Below, in pieces: positions 37,564 through 46,180 of a stretch of DNA of 64,000 bases (the first letter of the stretch is position 1; each line of letters begins with the position of its first letter). Where the stretch lies: assembly GCF_007676755.1 (NCBI RefSeq), contig NZ_VEBK01000002.1:62001-126000 (forward strand), in the 5' to 3' direction. The position numbers were made by a program, and so were the translations under genes. Origin of the DNA: Bacillus sp. FJAT-22090 (GTDB lineage Bacteria > Bacillota > Bacilli > Bacillales_A > Planococcaceae). The notes under the pieces are model-generated. The model was not told the DNA's origin, searched no databases, and saw nothing but the letters and a program-made list of their open reading frames with translations.

Positions 37564-37600
37564 GCCGAATTCCGATGGCTGTGGAATTCGGCTTTCGTTT
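37564..37600 (+). terminator. Terminator of the RsgA/kinase operon
   Basis: GCCGAATTCC (37564-37573) pairs perfectly with GGAATTCGGC (37582-37591), followed by TTTCGTTTT. Confidence 0.88.
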
Positions 37601-37823
37601 TGACTTTTTCCAATCTTTTTATCTCTTCTTAACCTACTAGTATCAAAGAGCCAATATTCTATCCATCATGCTATAAAACTTAAAATCAATTTTAGAGACT
37701 TTAATGTACAATTACACATAACTTGAAAGTTAGAAGGCTCTCAATGCTAATTTGAAGCATCCTATTTTTATCCATATTCAGAGATGAATTTCTAACTATT
37801 TAGTTGTAAATAGCATTTTTTTT

Positions 37824-37859
37824 AATAAGGTTCCCAAATACATATTTGGGAACCTTATT
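37824..37859 (+). repeat. Long perfect hairpin before the recombinase gene
   Basis: AATAAGGTTCCCAAAT pairs with ATTTGGGAACCTTATT around ACAT, 16 bp with no mismatch, 35 nt before the recombinase ATG. A moderate T-run follows (TTTTAT), so it may be a terminator or attenuator. The remaining bases of the 37507-37893 gap are AT-rich with no gene. Confidence 0.6.
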
Positions 37860-37893
37860 TTATGATAAAATAGGAAAAGAAGAGGTGGTTGCG

Positions 37894-38850
37894 ATGCAAA
37901 GAGAAATACCGAAAATAGTAAGAGATTTTCTCGTCTATTTAACAACGATAAAAGGAAAATCATTACGGACACGAAAAGAATATGAATACGATATAACTTT
38001 ATTTTTTAGATTTTTAAAAGCAGTAGAAGAGAATGTGGATGTTGCTAAAATCAACGATATTATCATTAAAGAGGTAACGATTGACTTTATTAAAGAGATT
38101 TCTTTGGAAGATATGTATTTGTTTTTAGAGTACTGCGAAACACAGCGTAATAATAGTGCATCTTCTCGAGCAAGGAAAGCGGCAACTCTCAAATCCTTCT
38201 TTAAGTATTTAAAGGTGAAAAGGAGAATGTTGAACTATAATCCAGCAGAAGAATTAGAAACACCAAAAATCGGGAAGAAAAAGCCAATTTATATGGATCA
38301 AAAGGAAGCAGAAATATTTATAGCTGGAATTAAAAAAAGTAATCACTACTATCGGAACTATAGTATGATTATGTTCTTTTTAAACTTAGGTCTACGGGTT
38401 TCAGAGCTATGTAGTTTAAACCTTACATCCATCCAAGATAATGTATTACATGTAATAGGAAAAGGGGACAAAGAGCGTACCGTTTTTTTAAACAATGCTT
38501 GTGTGCACTCACTCCAACAATATATGCAAAAGGAACGACCATACATACAAGGTGCAACGACAAATGATGCGCTATTCTTATCACAAAAAGGGACGAGGCT
38601 AACACGGCAAACAGTTGCAAAAATTATTAAACAAATTAACCATGACTCAGGCTTAAACAAAGAAAAACTAACCCCCCATAAGCTAAGACATACATCGGCA
38701 ACCATCATGTATAAAAGTGGGGCAGATATTAGAAGTCTTCAGCATATATTAGGGCACACTAGTGTTTCTACTACTCAAATTTATACGCATGTGGAAGATA
38801 AAGAAATTGCACGTGTAATAGAAAACAATCCATTCAATCAAATAGGTTAA
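37894..38850 (+). CDS. Tyrosine site-specific recombinase, XerC-like
   Basis: The 318-residue recombinase has an N-terminal SAM-like core-binding domain (about 1-110) and a catalytic domain with Arg in LGLRVSELCSL, Lys in VIGKGDKERTV, the HKLRHTSAT box, the second His in LGHTSVSTTQIYTHV and Tyr in IYTHV. All catalytic residues are present. ATG 37894 follows GAGGTGG; a longer frame from 37846 starts inside the hairpin. It stands alone with no phage or integron genes, so it is more likely an orphan Xer-type enzyme than a mobile-element integrase. Confidence 0.85.
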   Translation: MQREIPKIVRDFLVYLTTIKGKSLRTRKEYEYDITLFFRFLKAVEENVDVAKINDIIIKEVTIDFIKEISLEDMYLFLEYCETQRNNSASSRARKAATLKSFFKYLKVKRRMLNYNPAEELETPKIGKKKPIYMDQKEAEIFIAGIKKSNHYYRNYSMIMFFLNLGLRVSELCSLNLTSIQDNVLHVIGKGDKERTVFLNNACVHSLQQYMQKERPYIQGATTNDALFLSQKGTRLTRQTVAKIIKQINHDSGLNKEKLTPHKLRHTSATIMYKSGADIRSLQHILGHTSVSTTQIYTHVEDKEIARVIENNPFNQIG

Positions 38851-38963
38851 TATATTATTATTATGTAAACTAAATACTCACTATTCTATTCTCATTGTTT
38901 AATGATAGACGCCAAAGCCCTGCCTAAAGTTGTAGTTGATGACGGACAAACAACTGAGAACTA

Positions 38964-39013
38964 CGGAAAAAAGAGATGTTATTCATGACTTCAGACATGA
39001 ATAACATCTCTTT
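38964..39013 (-). terminator. Terminator of the LLM monooxygenase operon
   Basis: AAAGAGATGTTATTCATG pairs with CATGAATAACATCTCTTT around ACTTCAGA. The T6 run lies on the minus strand. Confidence 0.85.
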
Positions 39014-39104
39014 AAATACAATCGGTTATCATATAGCATAAGTCTATCTAAAAGAAAACGATAGATACAGTTCTTGGTCTTAAAAGGCGCTTGCGTTTTC
39101 CTTA

Positions 39105-39671
39105 TTAGAAATCATATTTAGCTTCCTTTAGCTCTCGCAGCTTTGTAAAAGTTTCCGTTAGTAGAACAGTATCTTCTACTAAGCGTTCTATTCTGAAAAA
39201 TATATCATCATTAATAATTTCCTTACGATTAAAATCCTTTTCTTCAATAAAGACAATCGTCTGAACAATTTGACCCTTCATATATGCCAAAATTGGTTTT
39301 AGATGTTGCTCTGCTACCAAAAAATGCTTAGGTGATCCTGCAGTGACTAAGATACTAACCACTTTGTCGCGCAAAGCATGAACTGGCAGTAAATCGAAAA
39401 TGTTTTTTAGGGTGCCTGGAACAGATGCTTGAAAAATGGGTGTTCCAATCACGATAGCATCAGCTTCCATAATCTGTTTTGTTACAAATCCAGTATCACC
39501 TTCGTATTCTAAGTAATTGCGCCCATCACTAAACTGAACATTATATTCGGCTAAGTCGATAAGCGTATAAGTTGCTTCTGGATGTTTTTCCGAAATCTCT
39601 TTGGATAGATAATCCATTGCCGTTCTTGTTTTTGAACCAATGATGGACCCAGATATGCCGACAATTTTCAC
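39105..39671 (-). CDS. NADPH-dependent FMN reductase
   Basis: The 188-residue flavodoxin-like reductase begins VGISGSIIGSKTRTAM, the FMN phosphate loop, and has IVIGTPIFQASVPGTLKNIFDLL. It probably supplies reduced FMN to the LLM monooxygenase encoded 11 nt upstream in the same operon, as in SsuE/SsuD-type pairs. Confidence 0.88.
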   Translation of the reverse strand: MKIVGISGSIIGSKTRTAMDYLSKEISEKHPEATYTLIDLAEYNVQFSDGRNYLEYEGDTGFVTKQIMEADAIVIGTPIFQASVPGTLKNIFDLLPVHALRDKVVSILVTAGSPKHFLVAEQHLKPILAYMKGQIVQTIVFIEEKDFNRKEIINDDIFFRIERLVEDTVLLTETFTKLRELKEAKYDF

Positions 39672-39682
39672 GTTTAATCCTC

Positions 39683-40741
39683 CTATCTTTTCTTCGTGTA
39701 TTTTCTAATTGCTGGTAGGATTTCTGAGCCGATTAACTCGATGTTCTTCGCTAATTTATCAAAGGGCATCCCCCCGAAATCCATTTGTGCTAAATAACGA
39801 TGATGACCAAATAACTCATGCTGATACAATATTTTTTCAATAACTTCTTGAGGGCTTCCGACATTTAAAACGCTACGTTTATCTATTGCTTGGGCGAATG
39901 CTTGTTTTGGGAAGCCTTGTCCGTTTGTTAATTTCATTCCTTCATTAATATAGGGGTACATTTCTCTCATTGCTTCTTGCGTTGTTTCAGCTACATAGAA
40001 AAAGCCTGTCGTTCCAACTGGTAATGTTGCTGGATCGTAACCAGCACTCTGAGCAGCTTCCCTGTATGCATCGATTGTATTTTTAAAGATACTTGCAGGT
40101 CCACCTAAAGCAGCGAGCATCATAGGAACTCCTGCAAAACCTGCTTTTATGGCGCTAGCAGGAGTACCACCTACAGCACGCCAAATTGGGAGTTGCCCAT
40201 TCTTAGGTCTTGGCAAAATCTTAGCATTTCTTAATGGCTCCCGAAATTCTCCGCTCCAGTTGATAACTTCATCTTCGTTAAGTTTTAGTAACAATTCAAA
40301 TTTTTCTTCAAATAACGCTTCATAATCACGAACTTTATAGCCCAATAAGTCGAAAAGTCCTATACGAGACGCACGACCAGCAACGATTTCAGCACGACCG
40401 TCTGAAATCAAATCGATTGTTGCAAAGTCTTCAAACACTCGAACAGGGTCCGACGTACTAATAATGGTAGATGAACTGGAGATTTTTATCTTTTCTGTCG
40501 CTTGGGCAATGGCTGATAAAACAACTGAATGTGCCTGAGTGGCAAAGTATTCTTGATGACTTTCTCCCACACTAAAAACATCAATCCCTGCTTGTTCAGC
40601 CAGTTTAGACAACTCTATAATTTCGTGAATCCGTTGTTTTGCTGTTATAGACTTTCCTGTACTGGGATTTGGGATATGATCTCCCAATGTATAAAGACCA
40701 AATTCTAGTCCTTTGCTTTCGTCGATTCTATATTTCTCCAC
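39683..40741 (-). CDS. Luciferase-like (LLM) flavin-dependent monooxygenase
   Basis: The 352-residue protein belongs to the bacterial-luciferase-like family: LEFGLYTLGDH at the N-terminus, AEQAGIDVFSVGESHQEYFATQ, ISSSSTIISTSDPVRVFEDFATID and LISDGRAEIVAGRAS. It uses reduced FMN and oxygen. The downstream FMN reductase in the same operon is its natural partner. It is divergent from an HxlR regulator. The substrate is unknown, perhaps a sulfonate, thiol or ketone. Confidence 0.88.
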   Translation of the reverse strand: MEKYRIDESKGLEFGLYTLGDHIPNPSTGKSITAKQRIHEIIELSKLAEQAGIDVFSVGESHQEYFATQAHSVVLSAIAQATEKIKISSSSTIISTSDPVRVFEDFATIDLISDGRAEIVAGRASRIGLFDLLGYKVRDYEALFEEKFELLLKLNEDEVINWSGEFREPLRNAKILPRPKNGQLPIWRAVGGTPASAIKAGFAGVPMMLAALGGPASIFKNTIDAYREAAQSAGYDPATLPVGTTGFFYVAETTQEAMREMYPYINEGMKLTNGQGFPKQAFAQAIDKRSVLNVGSPQEVIEKILYQHELFGHHRYLAQMDFGGMPFDKLAKNIELIGSEILPAIRKYTKKR

Positions 40742-40825
40742 ATTAATCAGCCTTTCTATATATAAAGTTGTTCCGTTTCATGTCCCTATACTATTATACC
40801 TATAATTCTCCTATTAATAAGTACG

Positions 40826-40844
40826 CACTTTTAAGTGGTATAAT
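40826..40844 (+). promoter_or_regulatory. Promoter/operator of the HxlR gene
   Basis: CACTTTTAAGTG (40826-40837) has arms CACTT/AAGTG and abuts TGGTATAAT (40836-40844), an extended -10. The dyad upstream of the regulator suggests autoregulation and control of the divergent monooxygenase gene. Confidence 0.5.
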
Positions 40845-40873
40845 ATACAAAAGGATACTAAGGAGAGATGATT

Positions 40874-41218
40874 ATGGAAATAGAACCCGAATTATGTCGT
40901 GTGGAAGATGCTTTAGGTATATTAGTTGGTAAGTGGAAACCAGTCATATTATTACACTTATTAAAGCATGGTACACAGAGATTTAATGAGCTAAAAAGAA
41001 GTATTCCTGGAATCACACAAAAGATGTTAACCAATCAGTTAAGAGACTTGGAGGAAGAAGATATAATTAAGCGTGTAGTATACCCTCAGGTCCCACCCAA
41101 AGTCGAATACTCTATTACGGAATATGGAAGGAGCCTAGAACCAATTCTGAATGCGATGCATGAATGGGGAACTAATCACACATTACATAAGAATCAAAAA
41201 GAGAAAAATCAAATGTAA
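40874..41218 (+). CDS. HxlR-family winged-helix regulator
   Basis: The 114-residue protein has the HxlR signature: [51 protein letters not shown] 40874 follows AGGAG at 8 nt; an ATG at 40868 lies too close. HxlR proteins sense electrophiles or redox stress. The divergent LLM/FMN-reductase operon is the probable target. Confidence 0.9.
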   Translation: MEIEPELCRVEDALGILVGKWKPVILLHLLKHGTQRFNELKRSIPGITQKMLTNQLRDLEEEDIIKRVVYPQVPPKVEYSITEYGRSLEPILNAMHEWGTNHTLHKNQKEKNQM

Positions 41219-41329
41219 GAGATATTCAATGAACTTTACAATAATATTATTATGTAAACTAACTATTAGATGTCATCTATCAGAAGATTTGTTATAATAA
41301 CTAAAACATAGAAGAAAGAGGTAGATTTC

Positions 41330-41881
41330 ATGTTTACATATAATATTGACGATAAGTTAAAGTTAAAAATGCTCGATTTACGGGACAGTGAACATTTGTT
41401 CGATTTAACAGTGAAGTCAAAAGATACACTTAGGGAATGGTTACCATTCATCGATTATACGAGGGAAGTGAATGATACAAAAAGTTTTATCCAATCAACG
41501 ATGAAACAATATAGTGAAAACAATGGATTTCAAGCAGGTATCTGGTATGGGGACAAAATTGCAGGGGTCATTGGTTTCCATAAAATTGATTGGAATAATA
41601 AATCCACGAGTATTGGTTATTGGCTCGGGAATGACTATGTTGGAGCAGGGTTAATGACAAAATCTGTCCAAGCCTTTGTCAATTATGCACTGAATGATTT
41701 GAATTTAAATAGAGTGGAAATACGTGCAGCAGTTGATAATAAAAAAAGTAGGGCAATACCTGAAAGGCTTGGTTTCACAGAAGAAGGGTGTGTACGTCAG
41801 GCAGAATGGCTATACGACCATTATGTTGATCATATCGTTTACGGAATGCTAAGAGGGGATTGGAACTCCCAAAAAATCTAA
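41330..41881 (+). CDS. GNAT acetyltransferase, RimJ/RimL (ribosomal-protein-Ser type)
   Basis: The 183-residue enzyme shows SEHLFDLTVKSKDTLREWLPFID, SIGYWLGNDYVGAGLMTKSVQAF and NKKSRAIPERLGFTEEG, the RimL/YdaF-like pattern. It may acetylate the N-terminus of a ribosomal protein or a small amine. ATG 41330 follows AAAGAGG. Own terminator follows. Confidence 0.85.
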   Translation: MFTYNIDDKLKLKMLDLRDSEHLFDLTVKSKDTLREWLPFIDYTREVNDTKSFIQSTMKQYSENNGFQAGIWYGDKIAGVIGFHKIDWNNKSTSIGYWLGNDYVGAGLMTKSVQAFVNYALNDLNLNRVEIRAAVDNKKSRAIPERLGFTEEGCVRQAEWLYDHYVDHIVYGMLRGDWNSQKI

Positions 41882-41894
41882 AAATAAGAGATGA

Positions 41895-41939
41895 ATAACC
41901 TTGATAAATTATTCGATTAGAAAAATTTATCAAGGTTAT
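41895..41939. terminator. Bidirectional terminator between two GNAT genes
   Basis: ATAACCTTGATAAATT pairs perfectly with AATTTATCAAGGTTAT. It lies between two convergent genes. Confidence 0.85.
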
Positions 41940-41953
41940 ATTTGCATAGATGC

Positions 41954-42778
41954 TCAATGGAAGTTGTATGTATAGTAATCTTGGGCATGAACTACTTTAA
42001 AACCGATCGATTCGTACAGGCCAAGTGCATGAGCATTTTTAGTTTCTACTTCTAAATGAACAGAATATCCCATTCCAGATTGTTTCTTGACTACCTTTTG
42101 CAATACTTTTCGACCAATGCCCTTACCTTGGTACTCAGGTAGGATTGCAAATCCATAAATCCAAGCCTCGCCATTTTCGCTCTTTATCCGAATGTTTCCT
42201 ACTGTTTCATCATTTACCTCTATCATAAACATAGCGTTGTTGGCATCCCCGTTTATTCTACTTTCGGTAGCTTTTGCATCTTCCTCTGATAAACCGAATG
42301 CTTCCATAGATAAGCGGACACGCATATCTGAATCCGTTGTTGTAGCAGGACGCAATTTAAAGCCTTCTACTTCTTTCAACATTTGTTCTTGCCACTGCAT
42401 TTGATGTTCGGTGAATCCGTAAATAGCCCCTTGTTCACCCAAAAAAGCTTTGGCAGCTATAGAACTTGATGGAGTATTTAATAAGATTTTGCTAAATGAT
42501 TTTTCTTTTGCAAGAGCCATACCTTCCTGAAATAATCTAGTGAAATGTTTTTTTCGTCGTTCTTGGGGTTTCACCATTCCACATACTTCGACTGTGGATC
42601 CAAAAGGATACAAACCTAAAAAAGCGACAAGCTCTTCTTGTTCATAATGGAGTAGATCAAGCCTAGACGCTCCTCGATTTCTTAACATTTCCCAATTCAA
42701 TTTCAATTGAATATGGTCATATGCTTCACATTCCTTTTGAAGCCTTTCAATATCTTCCAATTCTTTGCTTGTTAACAT
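41954..42778 (-). CDS. GNAT acetyltransferase, two-domain
   Basis: The 274-residue protein has an N-terminal degenerate GNAT half (about 30-130) and a C-terminal active-looking half with FAILPEYQGKGIGRKVLQKVV (acetyl-CoA loop) and KNAHALGLYESIGFKVV. The substrate is unknown. It is convergent with the preceding GNAT gene and divergent from the nucleoside hydrolase gene. Confidence 0.82.
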   Translation of the reverse strand: MLTSKELEDIERLQKECEAYDHIQLKLNWEMLRNRGASRLDLLHYEQEELVAFLGLYPFGSTVEVCGMVKPQERRKKHFTRLFQEGMALAKEKSFSKILLNTPSSSIAAKAFLGEQGAIYGFTEHQMQWQEQMLKEVEGFKLRPATTTDSDMRVRLSMEAFGLSEEDAKATESRINGDANNAMFMIEVNDETVGNIRIKSENGEAWIYGFAILPEYQGKGIGRKVLQKVVKKQSGMGYSVHLEVETKNAHALGLYESIGFKVVHAQDYYTYNFH

Positions 42779-42937
42779 GTTTTTCCCCTTTGCTGATAGC
42801 TGATTTGTAAAAATAACTTCCTTTTTAGTTTACATTAGTCACTCATCAAAACATAGTGGATTATTTACCGAAGTGTCGTATCGAGCCTTGCAACCATAAT
42901 ATAAGGATATTGATTGGAAATGAAAAGGGGGATTTCC

Positions 42938-43894
42938 TTGGTAAAAAAAGTGCTTTTATTCGGGGACATCGGGATTGATGATACCGTTGCATTAATATAC
43001 GCAAGCTTAAATGAGGAAGTAGAAATTGTTGGTATAGTTGCAGATTACGGGAATGTATCAAGGGAAGATGCCGTGTCAAATATCCATTATTTAATCAGAT
43101 TGTTTAATTTCCCTAAGGTAATCCCTGTAATACGAGGGGCAGAGGTGCCATTAACCGGTGAACAGCCTACTTTTTATCCCGAGATTCATGGAGAGCACGG
43201 ACTTGGACCAATCATACCAGATGATAATCATGAAATAAAAATAGAAAACTTTTTAGAAATCGTGAATATAATTGAACAATATAAGGATGAGCTAGTAATT
43301 GTTAATATCGGTCGACTAACATCTCTTGCCACAATGTTTATCCTTTACAAGGAGTTAATGAAGAGTGTGAAAGAATTTTATATTATGGGTGGGGCCTTTT
43401 GGATACCTGGAAATGTCACAACGGTAGCTGAAGCTAACTTTCATGGGGATCCTTTTGCCGTAAATATTGTCTTGACGTATGCAAATAATGTCACGATTAT
43501 CCCTTTAAATGCTACCCAAAAAGCAATTGTAACACCTGGAATGGTTGACTATATAGATCAATTTGGGAAAACAAAAATCCTCAAGCCATTAATGGAATAC
43601 TATACACGTTTTTATAAAGAAAGAGACCCATCTTTAGAGGGAAGTCCTGTGCATGATGCGCTAACCCTCATGGCAACGATTCTTCCTGAGATGTTCAGCT
43701 ATGAAAAATATCCAGTTACAGTTGTTGATGAACTAGATGGGCCTGCAAGAGGTCAAAGTATTGCAGAAACTCGTCAATATGAGAAACAAAACGGCGAAAA
43801 GACCCACCGAATTGCATTTGATATCAATTATGGGAGGTTCTTTCATAATTTCTTATCTGTTATGACAGGTCAACCATTAAATAATGTTAATTGA
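42938..43894 (+). CDS. Nucleoside hydrolase (IUNH family)
   Basis: The 318-residue protein is of the inosine-uridine nucleoside N-ribohydrolase fold. The N-terminal metal motif reads LLFGDIGIDDTVA, keeping the three aspartates equivalent to the Ca-site and catalytic residues but with Phe in place of the first Asp of DTDPGIDD. The late His/Asp region is SPVHDALTLMA. It probably cleaves nucleosides for salvage. TTG 42938 is chosen because GGGGG lies 6 nt before it; the frame from 42914 has no site. Confidence 0.82.
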   Translation: MVKKVLLFGDIGIDDTVALIYASLNEEVEIVGIVADYGNVSREDAVSNIHYLIRLFNFPKVIPVIRGAEVPLTGEQPTFYPEIHGEHGLGPIIPDDNHEIKIENFLEIVNIIEQYKDELVIVNIGRLTSLATMFILYKELMKSVKEFYIMGGAFWIPGNVTTVAEANFHGDPFAVNIVLTYANNVTIIPLNATQKAIVTPGMVDYIDQFGKTKILKPLMEYYTRFYKERDPSLEGSPVHDALTLMATILPEMFSYEKYPVTVVDELDGPARGQSIAETRQYEKQNGEKTHRIAFDINYGRFFHNFLSVMTGQPLNNVN

Positions 43895-43931
43895 ACTGGA
43901 TAGGGAATTACTAGTTGCCTTACACTCGTCC

Positions 43932-45056
43932 CTACTCAAAAACTCCATTTCTTAATATAACAAAATCTACCTTAACGTTTACTTTCATATTGTTATACTT
44001 TGTATGCCATTTTTCTTTTGTTAGATTTGAGTTTCTAACTGAGCTTCTATATTTCATTCCAAACCCAAATATATCTGAATCGACTTCTTGGGTATGAGCA
44101 ATCACCCTGGATATTTCCCTAGAGAGGTTTTTACTAATCGCTTTTTCAAGCTTGGCAACTATTTTGGGATCACCTAAATTAACATCCGGATTAATTTCTA
44201 ATAATCTGCCTTTCAATTTTAGACTCAAATCAAATTCTGGTGTGGAAGCATTGACTAATTTCAATTCCCTTTTTGAATGTATAGCATCTAATGCTATAGG
44301 GATCTTGCTAGGGGCGTTTTCAACTAATTCAGAGGAGAAATCCTCTTCCTTTAGGATAGCTTCGAATATTCCTGCCTTGAAACTATCTCTAACAACCTTT
44401 ACGTAAAAGCTATCTTGAACAGGAAGAGTACCTACCATTTTGCCTTCTTTAAATAGGGCGATTCCACTTAATGCGACAAGTTCTTCATCCCTTTTTAAAA
44501 TTGGCATTGCAAAATCTTTTCCAACTGAATAATAATCATGTGCAATTTCATGAAGGGTAGGGGAAATCATATATTCTTGTTTCACGTTTTGTTCTATTAA
44601 CTTATAGATATGTTGGCCTATATCATCAATATTCTTGTAGTCGTATGTAAGTAAGGGAGTTGTTTCTCCTTCTACCACGCCCATAAAGAGGCTATTACTA
44701 ACATCAGCATTTTCTAACTGCATATCAATGTAAGATTGGAGATTATCTTTAGCCAACTCGTCGCCAAACAAAATGACCCTCATTTGACCTACCGTTACTT
44801 TTTTTGATAACTTTCGATTTGTTTTCATTCGATTACCTTTACTAGTTTCGTTCTCTGTGGTAATGACTTCCACATTGCTTTGAAATTCAGGGTTTACTTC
44901 GCGAATAACCGCGGTAGTCGATACTTTTTCCTCTGTCCCTTTATCGTAGCCAACCAAGGTAGTTAACCCGATCCTGTCGAGAATATTAGTTTCCGTACAA
45001 CCAGCTAACAAACCAAATAAAAAAAGAAGAATGAAATAGGAACTAAACTTTCTCAT
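43932..45056 (-). CDS. gerAC: Spore germinant receptor C subunit, Ger(x)C lipoprotein
   Basis: The 374-residue lipoprotein has a signal peptide ending LFGLLAGC, whose cysteine is the lipidation site, followed by the Ger(x)C domain with RIGLTTLVGYDKG. It is the third gene of a gerA-type operon and overlaps gerAB by 14 nt. C subunits sit on the outer face of the spore inner membrane. The symbol is generic; the exact paralogue (gerA, gerB, gerK and so on) cannot be told. Confidence 0.9.
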   Translation of the reverse strand: MRKFSSYFILLFLFGLLAGCTETNILDRIGLTTLVGYDKGTEEKVSTTAVIREVNPEFQSNVEVITTENETSKGNRMKTNRKLSKKVTVGQMRVILFGDELAKDNLQSYIDMQLENADVSNSLFMGVVEGETTPLLTYDYKNIDDIGQHIYKLIEQNVKQEYMISPTLHEIAHDYYSVGKDFAMPILKRDEELVALSGIALFKEGKMVGTLPVQDSFYVKVVRDSFKAGIFEAILKEEDFSSELVENAPSKIPIALDAIHSKRELKLVNASTPEFDLSLKLKGRLLEINPDVNLGDPKIVAKLEKAISKNLSREISRVIAHTQEVDSDIFGFGMKYRSSVRNSNLTKEKWHTKYNNMKVNVKVDFVILRNGVFE

Positions 45057-46164
45057 TTTTTTTCTCCTTCTGTGATGTGAGTTTCTTTTTTAGCGAGGTG
45101 ATGATAAATAGGAAAATTGGATACACGAATACGATATAAAAAGCTACCTGTCCAAATTGAGTGTTAATCGTATTTATCTGGGTACGAGTTTGAACTAGTA
45201 GTGTGGCAATGAGCATCAGAACAGAGAAAATCCAAACGAATTTCATTTCGCTTATTTTAACTAATCGTTTTACCCCACGGTAAGCAGACCATAAATAAAG
45301 ACAAAGATTTGGTAATATAATCAACATCCAAAAACAAACAGCAACAAACTCAAATCGCTCCATAAAAGGAAAACTAATAAAACTGAATAATGTTAAGGTC
45401 GCCCAGATTGTTCTAAGTAGTTTTCCCTCGCTGTAATAAGTAATCGAAACCATCATCACAGATAAATAGATTATTGTTGATGCTAATAATCCTAGATGAA
45501 CATGCCTTTTTACATTTTTTTTGTCTTTTATGAATGGATAAATCACATTTAGAATTTCGAAGCCAATAATGGTAAAAGTCATAGATTGGGCTCCTTTTAA
45601 AATGGAGACAAAATTTGTATCTAAAATAGGGAATAGACTTTCTGCAGTCGTAAACTTCATTGGAAATACGAGCATAGGAAAAATCCATAAAGCGAGGATG
45701 ACGCTAAAAAAGGAAACACCTACAATAACGCGAAGTCCCCCTGTAAACGCATACATAATAATAATTAGTAATGTAGCCGAAAGAAACCATGTGCTTAGAC
45801 CTGGAAAAATCCATGCTTGAATAACTTCAATGTAATTTCTTAAAACAGAGAAGAATCCAACGAAACAATAGACTACATAAATGGCGTTTAAAAAATTTCC
45901 TAACCATTTTCCGTAAATATCTTGATGGATTCCATACAGATCATTAGAACCGTATATTTCTAGTGTTTTAATCATACAAAAAGCGACGACATGAGAAGCA
46001 AGACCCGCTAGGAGAACTGAGATCCAGGCGTCATGTCTTGCATCTTGATACACAATACGTTGAAAACCCTGTATTCCTACTCCAACTTGAGCACTGTGAA
46101 TTACAAAAAATAGCAAATAAGCATTAATCATCTCTTTAGGGCTAAGTCGTATAGGATTGTTCAT
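45043..46164 (-). CDS. gerAB: Spore germinant receptor B subunit (GerAB/permease-like)
   Basis: The 373-residue integral membrane protein has ten TM segments in the amino-acid-permease-like GerAB fold, starting LSPKEMINAYLLFFVIHSAQVGVGIQGFQ. B subunits bind the germinant. It lies 16 nt after gerAA. Confidence 0.92.
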   Translation of the reverse strand: MNNPIRLSPKEMINAYLLFFVIHSAQVGVGIQGFQRIVYQDARHDAWISVLLAGLASHVVAFCMIKTLEIYGSNDLYGIHQDIYGKWLGNFLNAIYVVYCFVGFFSVLRNYIEVIQAWIFPGLSTWFLSATLLIIIMYAFTGGLRVIVGVSFFSVILALWIFPMLVFPMKFTTAESLFPILDTNFVSILKGAQSMTFTIIGFEILNVIYPFIKDKKNVKRHVHLGLLASTIIYLSVMMVSITYYSEGKLLRTIWATLTLFSFISFPFMERFEFVAVCFWMLIILPNLCLYLWSAYRGVKRLVKISEMKFVWIFSVLMLIATLLVQTRTQINTINTQFGQVAFYIVFVYPIFLFIITSLKKKLTSQKEKKNEKV

Positions 46165-46180
46165 TCATTTCACCTTCAGT

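Noticed and set aside
37894-38850. Integron or prophage integrase
   Set aside because: No attC-like repeats, phage genes or tRNA attachment site were seen next to it; it reads as a stand-alone Xer-type recombinase.
42938-43894. Nucleoside hydrolase inactivated by loss of the first Asp
   Set aside because: The three aspartates corresponding to the key calcium and catalytic residues remain; the replaced residue is the less critical first one, so the enzyme may well be active.
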